NCBI GenBank assembly: GCA_965223305.1
Contig: CBDCWT010000079.1
Location: 186,001-250,000 of the forward strand
Direction: 5' to 3'
Source: CBDCWT01 sp965223305
GTDB lineage: Bacteria; Planctomycetota; Planctomycetia; Pirellulales; Pirellulaceae
DNA length: 64,000 bases
The notes under the pieces were generated by a model. That model searched no databases. It saw only the letters and a list, made by a program, of their open reading frames with translations, and was not told where the DNA came from. The translations under genes and the position numbers were made by a program. Below are positions 34,897 to 43,378 of this stretch, piece after piece (position 1 is the stretch's first letter; each line of letters opens with the position of its first letter).

Positions 34897-37457
34897 ACCC
34901 AACCACTCTTGTCTCTGTGAACCCTGACTCCTCCACTGCTGCAATCCCTCTCTTGGAGATGCGCGGAATCACGCGCTCGTTCCCCGGTGCGCTGGCTCTG
35001 GACGATGTGTCCTTCGACTTGTTCCCGGGCGAAGTGCACGCACTGGTTGGAGAAAACGGTGCGGGCAAGAGTACCTTGATCAACGTCCTCTCCGGTGTGC
35101 TTCCACCCGACCGTGGCTCTGTCGCCTTGTTTGGATCCGAGGTGCGCCTGGATTCTCCGGTTGCTTGCCGTCGGCTCGGCATCGCCACAATGCATCAAGA
35201 GGCCGAGCATTTCAGCGATCTATCGGTGGCGGAGAACATGGCGTTGTTGCACGGATTGCCGGCTAACTCTTGGGGCCTCGTCGATTGGCGGCAGATCATT
35301 CGCGCTGCGCAAGAGAGCGTGGCGGAGATTGGCGAGCCGATCGATGTGCGTCAGCAGGCTGGGCGACTGAGCATTGCCCAGCTGCAGATGACGCAAGTCG
35401 CTGCAGCGGTGTCCCGGCGGGCGCGGATCGTCATCTTGGACGAACCAACCAGTGCCCTCTCGGATTCGGAAGTCGAATGGCTGTTTCAACAGATCGATCG
35501 GCTAAAGGCGGACGGCGCGGGCGTGATTTACATCTCTCACCGCCACGAAGAGATTTTCCGGCTCTCCAACCGCATCACCGTGTTGCGAGACGGCCAGCGT
35601 GTTTGGCACGGCGAAACCGCTCAGACGAATCGCCGCAGGCTGGTCGAGGCCATGGTGGGACGTCACATCGAGACCGACCGGGGTCGAGCAGCACGCCAGC
35701 TTGCAGGCGGCGACGAACCGAGGCTTCGCCTGGCTGGTTTCACCGACAGGATGGGCCGCTTTCGCGATGTCACGCTTGAGGTACAGGCTGGCGAAATCGT
35801 GGGGCTCTACGGTTTGATTGGAGCGGGTCGCAGTGAGTTGGCTCAAGCGGTTTTCGGCTGTCGTCCGATCGACTGTGGGGAGATCTACGTTGATGGTAAA
35901 CCCCTCCGCATCACGTCGGCGGGTGATGCTGTGGCTGCTGGTATCGCCTATGTTCCCGAAGACCGGCTGCGGGAGGCGCTTTTTCGCGATTTGAACGTAC
36001 GGGCCAACCTGGTTGTTGCCAGCCTTGCCCGTTGGGTACGAGGCTTTGTGGTGGCGGCGGCTGACGAGCGACGCGCAGCCGGCGAAATGACCGCTCAGCT
36101 GGCTGTGCAGCACCGGTCGCTCGAGCAGCGGATCGGAGAGTTGTCCGGCGGTAATCAGCAGAAGGTTGTGCTCGCGCGGTGGATGTTAAACGACCCGCGC
36201 ATCTTGATACTCGACGAGCCGACTCGTGGCGTCGATGTCGGCGCAAAGGCGGAGATTCACGATTTGTTGGGGACGTTGGCCGCGCGAGGCTGCGCGATTC
36301 TGATGATCAGTTCTGAATTGCCAGAGGTCATGCAGCACGCCGATCGGATCGCTGTCTTCCGGCAAGGTTGTATTGCCGGCGTGTTCGACAAGGATCGGGC
36401 TTCGGCGGCTGAGATTGCTGCCGCCGCCCTGCCAAAACAGCGTGAGGGACAGACAAACCAGCGCGCAGAAGCCGCTCCGGTACGCGGCTGGGTTGACGGG
36501 CTCGAGCGGTGTTTGCGGAGCCAGTTTGCACTAGCGGCAGCCGTAGCGATGCTCGCGGTTTGGACTGCCTTCACCAGCGAGGGATTCAGCGTGCTCGGCT
36601 TGCTAGCCAACACGTCGATGTGGGTGATTCTCGGTTTGGCAGCCGCAGTGGTCATTATCGCGGGCGGGATCGACATCTCGATTGGATCGCTCGTTGCACT
36701 TTCTGCTGCAACCGGAGCATACGTGCTTCAGTTGCCCGCCCCCACAGCGGTCACGGTGCCGCTGGCGATTGCCTGTGGAGTACTCGTGGGCGGACTCGGC
36801 GGGCTGCTTAATGCCGTTATTGCGTTGACCGGCCGCATCCACCCCATTGTGGTGACGCTGGGGACAATGACCGTCTATCGCGGAGCGGTGATTGCCCTGC
36901 TGGGTGGGAAGGCAGTGACGGGGCTGCCTCACTCGTTTCTGCGACTCGCCAGGGATCCCGCGACAGGATTTCGCGGATCGATCCTTGTCGCCGCAGTCGC
37001 TGCCACCGCAGTTGCCGTGTGGCTGACTTGGACGCGATCGGGGAGACATATTTTCGCGATCGGATCGGGACCAAATGCAGCGCGGTTGGCGGGCATCACT
37101 CAGCGTCGGACTTGGTTGACGGCGTTTTGTGCGGGGGGCATGCTGACCGGGCTGGCGGGCATGCTTCAACTGGCAGAGAGTGGTCAGATGCAATCGCGTT
37201 TGGGCGCCGGCTGGGAGCTGCACGCCATCGCTGTAGCGGTGATCGGCGGTGTCGCGATTACCGGGGGACGAGGCACAGTACTGGGCGTGGTTCTGGGGGC
37301 TGTGTTGGTTCGACTGATCAACGGGGCGCTTGTGCGTTGGGGAATCCGGGATGTGCAGTTTGATCTGTTTGTCGGTGCGATGATTCTGTCGGCGGTGCTC
37401 CTCGATCTCGGCTGGAGGAAGCTCGCAGAGCGAGCGCTGTTGAAGCGCTCAGGTTGA
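34893..37457 (+). CDS. Sugar ABC transporter, duplicated ATPase fused to permease (RhaT/RbsA-RbsC type)
   Basis: The first 515 or so residues are a tandem ATPase of the ribose/rhamnose/AI-2 class: Walker A GENGAGKST near 53, LDEPTSALSD, then the second half with GLYGLIGAGRSELAQAVFG, signature LSGGNQQKVVLARWM near 417 and DEPTRGVDVGAK. Residues about 530-850 form an RbsC-type permease with several membrane helices (IIAGGIDISIGSLVALSA, NPAA-type turn GSGPNAARLAGI, GVAITGGRGTVLGVVLGAVLV). In most bacteria these are separate genes. The start is uncertain: TTG 34893, GTG 34917 or ATG 34962. It is followed four bases later by a second permease and then by the binding protein. Confidence 0.9.
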   Translation: MNPTTLVSVNPDSSTAAIPLLEMRGITRSFPGALALDDVSFDLFPGEVHALVGENGAGKSTLINVLSGVLPPDRGSVALFGSEVRLDSPVACRRLGIATMHQEAEHFSDLSVAENMALLHGLPANSWGLVDWRQIIRAAQESVAEIGEPIDVRQQAGRLSIAQLQMTQVAAAVSRRARIVILDEPTSALSDSEVEWLFQQIDRLKADGAGVIYISHRHEEIFRLSNRITVLRDGQRVWHGETAQTNRRRLVEAMVGRHIETDRGRAARQLAGGDEPRLRLAGFTDRMGRFRDVTLEVQAGEIVGLYGLIGAGRSELAQAVFGCRPIDCGEIYVDGKPLRITSAGDAVAAGIAYVPEDRLREALFRDLNVRANLVVASLARWVRGFVVAAADERRAAGEMTAQLAVQHRSLEQRIGELSGGNQQKVVLARWMLNDPRILILDEPTRGVDVGAKAEIHDLLGTLAARGCAILMISSELPEVMQHADRIAVFRQGCIAGVFDKDRASAAEIAAAALPKQREGQTNQRAEAAPVRGWVDGLERCLRSQFALAAAVAMLAVWTAFTSEGFSVLGLLANTSMWVILGLAAAVVIIAGGIDISIGSLVALSAATGAYVLQLPAPTAVTVPLAIACGVLVGGLGGLLNAVIALTGRIHPIVVTLGTMTVYRGAVIALLGGKAVTGLPHSFLRLARDPATGFRGSILVAAVAATAVAVWLTWTRSGRHIFAIGSGPNAARLAGITQRRTWLTAFCAGGMLTGLAGMLQLAESGQMQSRLGAGWELHAIAVAVIGGVAITGGRGTVLGVVLGAVLVRLINGALVRWGIRDVQFDLFVGAMILSAVLLDLGWRKLAERALLKRSG

Positions 37458-37461
37458 TATC

Positions 37462-38421
37462 ATGCGCCACAAATTCCAGCCACAGCAGCTTACCAGCTGG
37501 TTCTCGCTTCCTTGGTTGTTGCTGATCGTCTCCTTGGCGCTGGTTGCCAGCCAAGTGCATCGGCCCGCGGCACTGCTTGCGGTCTGGATTCCGTGGGCAG
37601 AGACGGGAATCTTGGCGGTTGCCATCACGCCGATCATTCTGAGTGGTGGGATTGATCTGTCGGTGGGATCGGTCTTGGCACTCTGTGCAACGGTCGAAGG
37701 TGTGCTGTGGAGCAGGTACGGGTGGCCGATCGGCTTGTCAGCAGGTGCTGCCGTAGCCACTGGAGTTGTCTGCGGCTGGTCCAACGGGGCTCTCGTTGCG
37801 CTGGGGCTCTCTCCGCTGGTCGCCACGTTGGCGACGATGGCGCTGTACGGTGGCCTGGCGATGACCGTGTCGGGCGCGGCACGCGTAACTGGCTTTCCGG
37901 AGTGGTTTGTTGCCTGCAGGGATGTTGCGGGTCTGCCAACTCAGTTTTGGCTGCTGGGTGTCGTAACCGTATGCGCCTACGTCATCGTGCATCACATGAA
38001 GTTCGGTCGCCAATGCCAAGCTATCGGTGACAATCGCCGCGCTGCCGCATTTGCCGCAATTCCAGTGCGGAGAATCGAATGGTCGCTGTATACGGCAAGC
38101 GGCTTGGCGTCGTCGTTGGTGGCGGTGCTCTATACGATCGACCGCGACGCTGCGATCCCCGACGCCCACCGTGGTGTGGAACTGCAAGCGATCGCCTGTG
38201 TGGTCGTCGGTGGCACCTCGATTACAGGGGGGCGAGGCGGGATTCTGCGAACGGTGCTTGGGTTGGCGGTCATCGCCAACCTCGACATTGGGCTGGCCTT
38301 CTTGAGCTCGCGATTTGATTTCTTGACGGCCGAGTCCCGGTTGGTCATGATCGGGATCCTGTTGATTGCCGTTGCTGTGTGGAACGAGCAGGTTGGTCTC
38401 AAATCTGTTGGAACCGAATGA
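37462..38421 (+). CDS. Sugar ABC transporter permease (RbsC/RhaP-Q-like)
   Basis: The 319-residue membrane protein has 8-10 hydrophobic helices and the family patterns ITPIILSGGIDLSVGSVLAL near 60 and VVGGTSITGGRGGILRTVLGL near 255, plus a cytoplasmic loop with GDNRRAAAFAAIPVRRIEW that should contact the ATPase. It would form a heterodimer with the permease half of the upstream fusion protein, as RhaP and RhaQ, or LsrC and LsrD, do. The gene starts four bases after its neighbour and overlaps the binding-protein start, so all are made from one message. Confidence 0.88.
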   Translation: MRHKFQPQQLTSWFSLPWLLLIVSLALVASQVHRPAALLAVWIPWAETGILAVAITPIILSGGIDLSVGSVLALCATVEGVLWSRYGWPIGLSAGAAVATGVVCGWSNGALVALGLSPLVATLATMALYGGLAMTVSGAARVTGFPEWFVACRDVAGLPTQFWLLGVVTVCAYVIVHHMKFGRQCQAIGDNRRAAAFAAIPVRRIEWSLYTASGLASSLVAVLYTIDRDAAIPDAHRGVELQAIACVVVGGTSITGGRGGILRTVLGLAVIANLDIGLAFLSSRFDFLTAESRLVMIGILLIAVAVWNEQVGLKSVGTE

Positions 38422-39419
38422 TGCCGAAAAAACGACACGCGTTCACGTGGATGTTGCTGCTGGTGCTCTGCGTCGTGGGGTGCGATCGCTCGCCGGGCAC
38501 GGTCCGCATTGGAATGATGCCCAAGCTGATGGGGATCTCCTATTTCAAAGCGACGGAACAGGGGGCGCTGGAGGCAGCTCAGGAACTCGCGGTCGAACTT
38601 GAATTCGACGGTCCCACCGAGGCCAGAGCAGAAGACCAGTCCAAGATGCTGGACAGCTGGGTGGCCCAGGGGAAGGACGTGATTGCTGTCGCTCCCAATG
38701 ATCCCGAGTCGATTGCCCGCAGCTTTCGGGCTGCACGAGATGCAGGCGTTGTGGTATTGACCTGGGATACCGACGCCAATCCTGCCAAATCCGGCCGCAG
38801 CATCTTCGTGAACCAGGCGCCGAACGAGGCCATTGGCCGCACGCTGGTTGAAGTGATGGCCAGTGGTGTGCGCAGTGCGGGCAAGTCGTTGGCGGGTCGG
38901 TATCTGATCGTTAGCGGTACTCCGACGGCGGCAAACCAGAACATCTGGATGGAATTCATGAAGCAGACGATCGCAGAGCACTACCCTGAAATGGAACTGC
39001 TGCCTCACCTGACACCCGGTGAGGACCACCGTAAGTCGGCCGAGCAGACCGCAGAAACCCTGGCTGCCAATTCTGATTTGAAAGGCATCTGGGGCATTAC
39101 TTCAGTTGCTCTCCCGGCGGCGGCCAAGGCAGTCCGCGATGCGGGGAAAGCGGGTGAGGTCTACGTCACGGGTTTGAGCTTGCCCAGTACCATGCGGGAA
39201 TATGTACACGATGGAACGGTGGAAAAGTTTGTGCTGTGGGACGCCGTCGATTTGGGTTACCTGACAGTCCACGTTGCCAACCGATTGGCGGAGGGAGGGC
39301 TGTCCGATGGAGTCTACGACTTCGGCCGGCTGCAGGGGATCGAGGTCCGCGATGGCCAGGCGATCCTTGGTCCGCCGTTGGTGTTCGACAGGTCGACGGT
39401 TGATCAGTACTCGTTCTGA
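38418..39419 (+). CDS. Sugar-binding lipoprotein of the RhaS/LsrB class
   Basis: I chose ATG 38418, which overlaps the permease stop, over the upstream frame. The 333-residue product has a lipoprotein signal (WMLLLVLCVVGC, lipobox VVGC) and the periplasmic-binding-protein fold of the RhaS/LsrB branch: a GIWGITSVALPAAAKAVRDAG segment, then VYVTGLSLPSTMREYVHDG and FVLWDAVDLGYLTVHVA. In known members the bound ligand is rhamnose or autoinducer-2; here rhamnose or another deoxysugar is the more natural guess, given the sugar-metabolism genes nearby. No catabolic kinase, isomerase or aldolase for it is in the window. Confidence 0.85.
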   Translation: MMPKKRHAFTWMLLLVLCVVGCDRSPGTVRIGMMPKLMGISYFKATEQGALEAAQELAVELEFDGPTEARAEDQSKMLDSWVAQGKDVIAVAPNDPESIARSFRAARDAGVVVLTWDTDANPAKSGRSIFVNQAPNEAIGRTLVEVMASGVRSAGKSLAGRYLIVSGTPTAANQNIWMEFMKQTIAEHYPEMELLPHLTPGEDHRKSAEQTAETLAANSDLKGIWGITSVALPAAAKAVRDAGKAGEVYVTGLSLPSTMREYVHDGTVEKFVLWDAVDLGYLTVHVANRLAEGGLSDGVYDFGRLQGIEVRDGQAILGPPLVFDRSTVDQYSF

Positions 39420-39431
39420 CCGCAACTTTCT

Positions 39432-40664
39432 TCAGTCTTCGAGACCAAGCTGGTCTGCTGGGACATCTCGCAAGATCTCCTCGGTGCTGGTCGCGCCTTG
39501 AGCGACTTTAATCAGTGCGCCCTTGCGGAAGACGACCATCCCGGCGTTAGCGGCGGCGACCTCGATCTCATGAGTCGGCGCGGCTTTCGCGACGAGCCGG
39601 CGGATTTCCTGGTTGATCGACAGGATCTCGAATAAACCGGTGCGGCCGGAGTAGCCGACATGGAGGCATTTTTCGCAGCCCGCCGGACCGTAGATCGCTT
39701 GGCCTTGGCCCGGTTCCAGCAGCGATTCGACCTCTTCAAATGTCTGGGGTGATACGCTGATGTCGTACTCGACGCGGCAAGCGGGACACAATGTCCGCAC
39801 AAGTCGCTGGGCGATGATTCCCAGCAGACAGCTCGAGAGGAAATACGGCTGAGCTCCCCAGGCGAACATGCTCTGCACGGCGCCGGAAGCCGTGGGCGCG
39901 TGCAGGGTCGCTAGCACCAGATGCCCGCTGTTGGCGGCCCGCACGGCCGTCGTCATGGTCGTCGGGTCACGGATCTCGCCGATCATGATGACATCGGGCG
40001 CCTGACGCAGCACGTTCGTGAGCAGCTCGGGAAAGTCGACTCCCAGCGTTTCGTGGACCTGCGATTGGCGGATGCCGTCCAAGGCGTATTCGACGGGATC
40101 TTCGAGAGTGTTGATCTTCTTGCTGCCATCATTGAGATGCTGCAAGCAAGCGTAGAGTGTTGTGGTCTTTCCCGTGCCGGTGGGACCGGTGACGAGGATC
40201 AGCCCACTCGGGTGGCTCAGCATGAAGAGCAGCTTGTTGAAGTCGTTACGGGACATTCCCAAGTCCGAGAGCGAAAACAGTTCAGACGAGTGGTCCCAAA
40301 TCCGCACAGCCATGTCTTCGCCATACAAGGTCGGCGTGCAGTTGATCCTCAGGTCAAGCTTCCGCGCACCCAGCTCGTGAATCCAGCGACCGTCAGCTGG
40401 TCGACGACGTTCGGAGATGTCCATGCCAGCATTTGCTTTGATATGGGTGATCAACTGCCGGCCGTGTTCGCTTGATACGACCGCCACTTTCTCGACCGTG
40501 CCCATTCGCCGAATGGCAATGGTTACGAAACGCTGTTCGCTGAGCAGAAACAGGTCACTTGCGCGCAGATCGGCAGCTCGCTCGAGGACTGCAGACACAG
40601 CCTGTTCGGCCTCCATGTTGACAAGGTCGGTGACCTTGAATCTCTCGGTAGACGCCTGGCTCAT
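39432..40664 (-). CDS. GspE/PilB-type secretion or pilus ATPase
   Basis: I chose the ATG at 40664, which overlaps the STAS stop by four bases. The 410-residue product lacks the N1 domain of full-length PilB/GspE. It has Walker A GPTGTGKTTTLYA near 157, the Asp box TLEDPVEYALDGIRQSQV, Walker B IMIGEIRDPTT near 226, the His box GHLVLATLHAP, and a tetracysteine zinc site (CPAC near 297, CEKC near 332). It would drive a type II secretion system or type IV pilus. None of the other components (GspF, pilins, secretin) are adjacent, and instead it is coupled to a STAS-domain gene. Confidence 0.9.
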   Translation of the reverse strand: MSQASTERFKVTDLVNMEAEQAVSAVLERAADLRASDLFLLSEQRFVTIAIRRMGTVEKVAVVSSEHGRQLITHIKANAGMDISERRRPADGRWIHELGARKLDLRINCTPTLYGEDMAVRIWDHSSELFSLSDLGMSRNDFNKLLFMLSHPSGLILVTGPTGTGKTTTLYACLQHLNDGSKKINTLEDPVEYALDGIRQSQVHETLGVDFPELLTNVLRQAPDVIMIGEIRDPTTMTTAVRAANSGHLVLATLHAPTASGAVQSMFAWGAQPYFLSSCLLGIIAQRLVRTLCPACRVEYDISVSPQTFEEVESLLEPGQGQAIYGPAGCEKCLHVGYSGRTGLFEILSINQEIRRLVAKAAPTHEIEVAAANAGMVVFRKGALIKVAQGATSTEEILRDVPADQLGLED

Positions 40665-41032
40665 CCGGACTCTCCATCTAGGAATGTCTGTGCTTGCACG
40701 ACATCGTCGGCCAACGCGAAGACAGTCTGCAGGTTCAAGACGCGTATTACATTCTTGGCAATGGGCGACAGTGAGTGGAGCACGAGATGGCCTCCGGATT
40801 CGCGCATCTTCTTTTGACAAGTGAGCAGCCAATTGATGCCGCTTGAATCGATTGCTTCGACTTCACTCATGTCAAACAGCACATTCTGCTGAAACGCTTC
40901 GTTGCCAAGAGTCATCTCGAGTGGCTCTCGATCACTGACAACCTCGCGTTGCGAGATTCGACCTTCGACACGAAGACACGAAACGCCATGTTCTTGGGAT
41001 TCGATCGAGAGTTTCATGCTGTCACTTGGCAT
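40661..41032 (-). CDS. STAS-domain anti-sigma-antagonist-like protein
   Basis: The 123-residue product (start ATG 41032; ATG 41017 also possible) matches the SpoIIAA-like STAS fold: GVSCLRVEGRIS, NVLFDMSEVEAIDSSGINWLLTCQKKM (DSSG near 60, the usual phosphorylated serine), SGGHLVLHSLSPIAKNVIRVLNLQTVF. Such proteins bind anti-sigma kinases or act in stressosome-like partner switching. The ATGA overlap with the GspE/PilB gene strongly suggests that the two are made together, possibly controlling the ATPase by phosphorylation. Confidence 0.88.
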   Translation of the reverse strand: MPSDSMKLSIESQEHGVSCLRVEGRISQREVVSDREPLEMTLGNEAFQQNVLFDMSEVEAIDSSGINWLLTCQKKMRESGGHLVLHSLSPIAKNVIRVLNLQTVFALADDVVQAQTFLDGESG

Positions 41033-41674
41033 CTGCGCAGGCGTTGGAAGCGGAACTTGCGGATCGGGACCTCCGCCGGCCGTGTGACGTCCGCCTCGGA
41101 AAGCGGAGAAACAACGTCGGGCTCCGCGCCACGCGGCCACCTCCGTCGTGCCGGCACAAACGCTCAGCGAGGTTCGGAGCGTCCCGAATTTGCATTAATC
41201 TAATTGTCTCCCGGCACGACATCAACCAATGTGGAAGGTGCTCTTTCGCAAAACTGAGGCAGTTGTGCCGGTTTACTCGTGAATCTTGGGTCGGGCCGGC
41301 AGGACCTTCATTGACTGTTGCACGGCCGACACCTAGTATTGCTCGATGCCTGATCGAGTTGCATGCAAGACGCATCGCCGCGCTAAGACGCGCGACCGGC
41401 AAAAGACTCACTGGCGCCCGTAACGGGCTATTCAGGGCGATGTGTCCGCCACCGTGCACGTTCTTCCGATTGCACGGGCTGTCCTTCAGAACGGCGTGCA
41501 AGTTTTTTGACCACGGGCAAAACGTGACCTATATTCCTTTGGCTGCTCTTCCTGGTTCGCGCTAAGCAGCCTTTGTCACTGCCATTGCTGGGGTTCGCCG
41601 CGCCCAACTGAGTCTGTTTCCTGAAAGTCAGGGCGCGGATTTGACGCTCACCATCCCGAAGGAACAAGAAGAAC
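41033..41674. other. Divergent intergenic region
   Basis: About 640 bases between the reverse STAS operon and the forward CtpA-like gene. No coding frame looks real. Seen: a small GCCCG-TAA-CGGGC hairpin at 41416-41428. Promoters for both directions are expected, but no clear boxes were identified. Confidence 0.4.
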
Positions 41675-43336
41675 ATGCGCACTCGGTCGCTCCTCAACAG
41701 TGTGCTCGGTCTCGTCTTGCTATTCGTGGCCGGCTGGTTCTCCGACGGAACGTCGTTCGGGCAAGTCCGAATTGCCCGCGAAGCCATCGTGGATGTCTCG
41801 GACCTCCACGATATTCTGCGTGCTGGCCAGCAGCTGGAGTCGCAACAGAGGTGGGGCGAAGCGCTCACTCACTACGAAGAAGCACTCCGCCGGCACCCCG
41901 GCAGCCCTCATCTTGTCCAACGGCACTTCCTTGCCCGGCTGCACTACGATGTCGGTCGCCGTTACAACGACACCAGCTTCGTCAACACTCTCGCCGAACT
42001 CGACACGCAACAGGCGCTTGACCTGTATTCCGAGATCCTGCTCAAGATCCACACCTACTATGTAGACCAGCCCGACTGGGAGGACCTCGTCCGCCGCGGC
42101 AGCGTCGCCTTGGAAGTGGCACTGGCCGAGGACAGGTTCCGGCGTCAGCACCGGTTGGCCGTCGGCGGTGAAGACGCCCCGGACAACTCAAACATCCTGT
42201 CTGGGTTGAGCCGATCGCTCGAGCAGATACCGGTTCGGTCCCGTCATGACGCGCGGCGGGCTGTGATGCAGACGGCGTATGCGACCGAAAGGGAGATCGG
42301 CATTCCCGCACAGGTTGTGGTCCTCGAGTATGCCTGCGCGGCGGCGAGTTCGCTGGACGACTACTCCTCCTTCTTGACCGGCAGCCAGCTCGACGAAGTT
42401 CTGTCGCAGATTGAAGGCAACTTCGTCGGATTGGGCATCGAACTCAAAGCCGCTTCCAACTCGCTGCTAATCGTTGACGTCATTAGGGGGGGGCCTGCCG
42501 ACCAAGCCGGGATTCGTCCCGGGGAACGAATCGTACGAGTAGACGGGCACTCGACCACAGAAGTTTCGACGGACGTCGCCGCAGACATGTTGAAAGGCAA
42601 GGAGGGCAGCCTGGTTGAACTGGTCGTCGAAAACGCCAGCCGGCAGCCACGCCTTGTGAAGTTGGTACGGCGACGTGTGGATGTACCCAGCATCGAGCAG
42701 GCTGCGATCATCGATACCCAATCGGGTGTCGCCTACCTGCACCTGTCCAGCTTTCAGAAAACCACCAGCGAGGATCTCGAGAGCACCTTGTGGCGCTTAC
42801 ATGGGCAGGGGATGCGGAGTTTGATTCTCGACGTCCGCGGCAACCCGGGTGGCCTCCTGTCAGCCGCAGTGGACGTGGCCGACAAGTTCATCGCCCGCGG
42901 CGGCATTGTATCGACACGCGGCCGGAGCAGCGGTGAGATGCGTGACTATCAAGCTCACTACGGCGGCACGTGGCGCGTGCCGTTGGTGGTTCTGATTGAT
43001 GGCGAGTCGGCCAGCGCCAGCGAGATTTTTGCGGGCGCCATCCGGGACCATCGCCGAGGTGTTGTCGTGGGCCGCAAGAGCTTCGGCAAAGGCAGCGTCC
43101 AGGGCATTTTCCCTCTGGGTATCGCCAACATCGGCATTCGGTTGACAACCGCCAAGTTCTATTCGCCAAATGGACAGCCAATCAGCCGCAACGGTATCGA
43201 TCCGGACGTCCCCGTGCACGCGGAGAGTGTCACGACGGCCCGTGCTACCGACGACGGACAACTGCTTGCCAGCCAACCGCAAGTTGATCCGGTACTGGAT
43301 AGAGGCTTGCAAGTCGCTCGCCAGCGACTAGAGTAG
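41675..43336 (+). CDS. C-terminal-processing-type S41 protease with PDZ domain
   Basis: The 553-residue product follows GAAGGAACAAG. It has a signal peptide (LLNSVLGLVLLFVAGWFS), a helical TPR-like region (about 45-200), a PDZ domain (about 240-330, GNFVGLGIELKAASNSLLIVD and GPADQAGIRPGERIVRVDG) and the S41 catalytic core (GVAYLHLSSFQKTT, LILDVRGNPGGLLSAAVDVADKF, the catalytic Ser in DGESASASEIFAGAI near 445, and GRKSFGKGSVQG with the catalytic Lys near 470). It would cleave exported proteins from the C-terminus in the periplasm. The MMPL exporter gene starts 43 bases later, probably in the same transcript. Confidence 0.9.
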   Translation: MRTRSLLNSVLGLVLLFVAGWFSDGTSFGQVRIAREAIVDVSDLHDILRAGQQLESQQRWGEALTHYEEALRRHPGSPHLVQRHFLARLHYDVGRRYNDTSFVNTLAELDTQQALDLYSEILLKIHTYYVDQPDWEDLVRRGSVALEVALAEDRFRRQHRLAVGGEDAPDNSNILSGLSRSLEQIPVRSRHDARRAVMQTAYATEREIGIPAQVVVLEYACAAASSLDDYSSFLTGSQLDEVLSQIEGNFVGLGIELKAASNSLLIVDVIRGGPADQAGIRPGERIVRVDGHSTTEVSTDVAADMLKGKEGSLVELVVENASRQPRLVKLVRRRVDVPSIEQAAIIDTQSGVAYLHLSSFQKTTSEDLESTLWRLHGQGMRSLILDVRGNPGGLLSAAVDVADKFIARGGIVSTRGRSSGEMRDYQAHYGGTWRVPLVVLIDGESASASEIFAGAIRDHRRGVVVGRKSFGKGSVQGIFPLGIANIGIRLTTAKFYSPNGQPISRNGIDPDVPVHAESVTTARATDDGQLLASQPQVDPVLDRGLQVARQRLE

Positions 43337-43378
43337 CTCCCAGGGTCAGTTGTAACCTGTTGGATCTACCACCAGCCG

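Noticed and set aside
41022..41565. Overlapping frames of 159-179 codons on both strands upstream of the CtpA-like gene
   Set aside because: Codon composition looks non-coding and no start signal or family was recognised.
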